Notes under the pieces: model-generated
What the model saw: the letters and a program-made list of their open reading frames with translations, nothing else
Told to the model about the DNA's origin: nothing
The model's database searches: none
Made by a program: the position numbers and the translations under genes
DNA from: JAAFHB01 sp037133495
GTDB taxonomy: Bacteria > Bacteroidota > Bacteroidia > Bacteroidales > Prolixibacteraceae
Assembly (NCBI GenBank): GCA_037133495.1
Contig: JBAXOA010000030.1
Span: forward strand, 1-42,736
DNA: 42,736 bases
Direction of reading: 5' to 3'
Shown here: piece by piece, positions 42,629 to 42,736 of the stretch
Layout of the letters: every line of letters starts with the position of its first letter
Numbering within the stretch: the first letter of the stretch is position 1

Positions 42629-42736
42629 TGGCAGAAATACATCAAATTTTTGTATGGCCACAAATATAGACAATCACTTTCTTTTCCCTGAATGTCAGGG
42701 TTGAAAATTTCGGAGCCAAAAATCGACTAATTTTAC

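Noticed and set aside
1..42736. CRISPR arrays, IS elements, prophage genes
   Set aside because: No regular repeat-spacer pattern, transposase, integrase or phage structural gene was seen on either strand.

Overview
The window reads as a chromosomal segment of an anaerobic, fermentative member of the Bacteroidota, probably Bacteroidales or Marinilabiliales. This rests on several signs. Candidate promoters have the TAnnTTTG -7 box of that phylum. There is an ECF sigma / FecR pair followed by STN-type proteins. An operon joins a PstS-like protein, a TPR protein, ExbB, two ExbD and TonB. The LptF/G-like permease is large, two loci are GH92-related, and a small DUF5522-type cysteine protein sits next to fmt. 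A multimeric [FeFe] hydrogenase points to fermentative metabolism.

Layout. 0-4.2 kb: pstSCAB phosphate importer without phoU, with a GH92 mannosidase remnant fused directly behind pstB. 4.2-10.9 kb: small membrane protein, PstS-like protein, TPR protein, ExbB, ExbD, ExbD and TonB, closed by a strong terminator. 11.1-13.7 kb: a lipoprotein and a hipBA-type toxin-antitoxin pair whose promoter lies inside a perfect inverted repeat. 13.9 kb: tRNA-Leu(CAA). 14.3-20.2 kb: ECF sigma factor, FecR anti-sigma factor, an STN/carboxypeptidase-regulatory protein and a macroglobulin-like protein with a plug-like segment but no beta-barrel. 20.2-26.4 kb: housekeeping genes (cytidine deaminase, glucosaminidase-LysM, fmt, DUF5522, ribBA, LptF/G, START-like). 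26.7 kb: a tRNA with CAU anticodon. 26.9-35.8 kb: a large secreted hydrolase-like protein, an SBF transporter, a sulfite reductase remnant, a dicarboxylate symporter, a threonine synthase remnant and an intact GH92 lipoprotein. 36.2-41.6 kb: a three-gene [FeFe] hydrogenase operon whose middle subunit fuses an NADH-binding NuoF/HydB module to a complete GltD/NfnB-like NADPH flavoprotein module. 41.8-42.6 kb: a TSUP permease.

Most notable: (1) a 93-95 bp element in three copies (17.5, 26.4 and 36.0 kb), each ending in CTGATGAAA; in two copies that ATG is the start codon of the following gene, and each copy carries two overlapping mini-ORFs; (2) the HydB-GltD fusion, suggesting a hydrogenase that can also use NADPH; (3) a sigma/anti-sigma system whose partner proteins have TonB-receptor accessory domains but no outer-membrane barrel; (4) three partial-gene remnants (GH92, cysJ-cysI, thrC), each against an intact gene; (5) small palindromic repeats with paired, symmetry-preserving changes. 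No IS element, phage or CRISPR array was seen. All functional calls come from reading motifs and recalling families; no database search was run.
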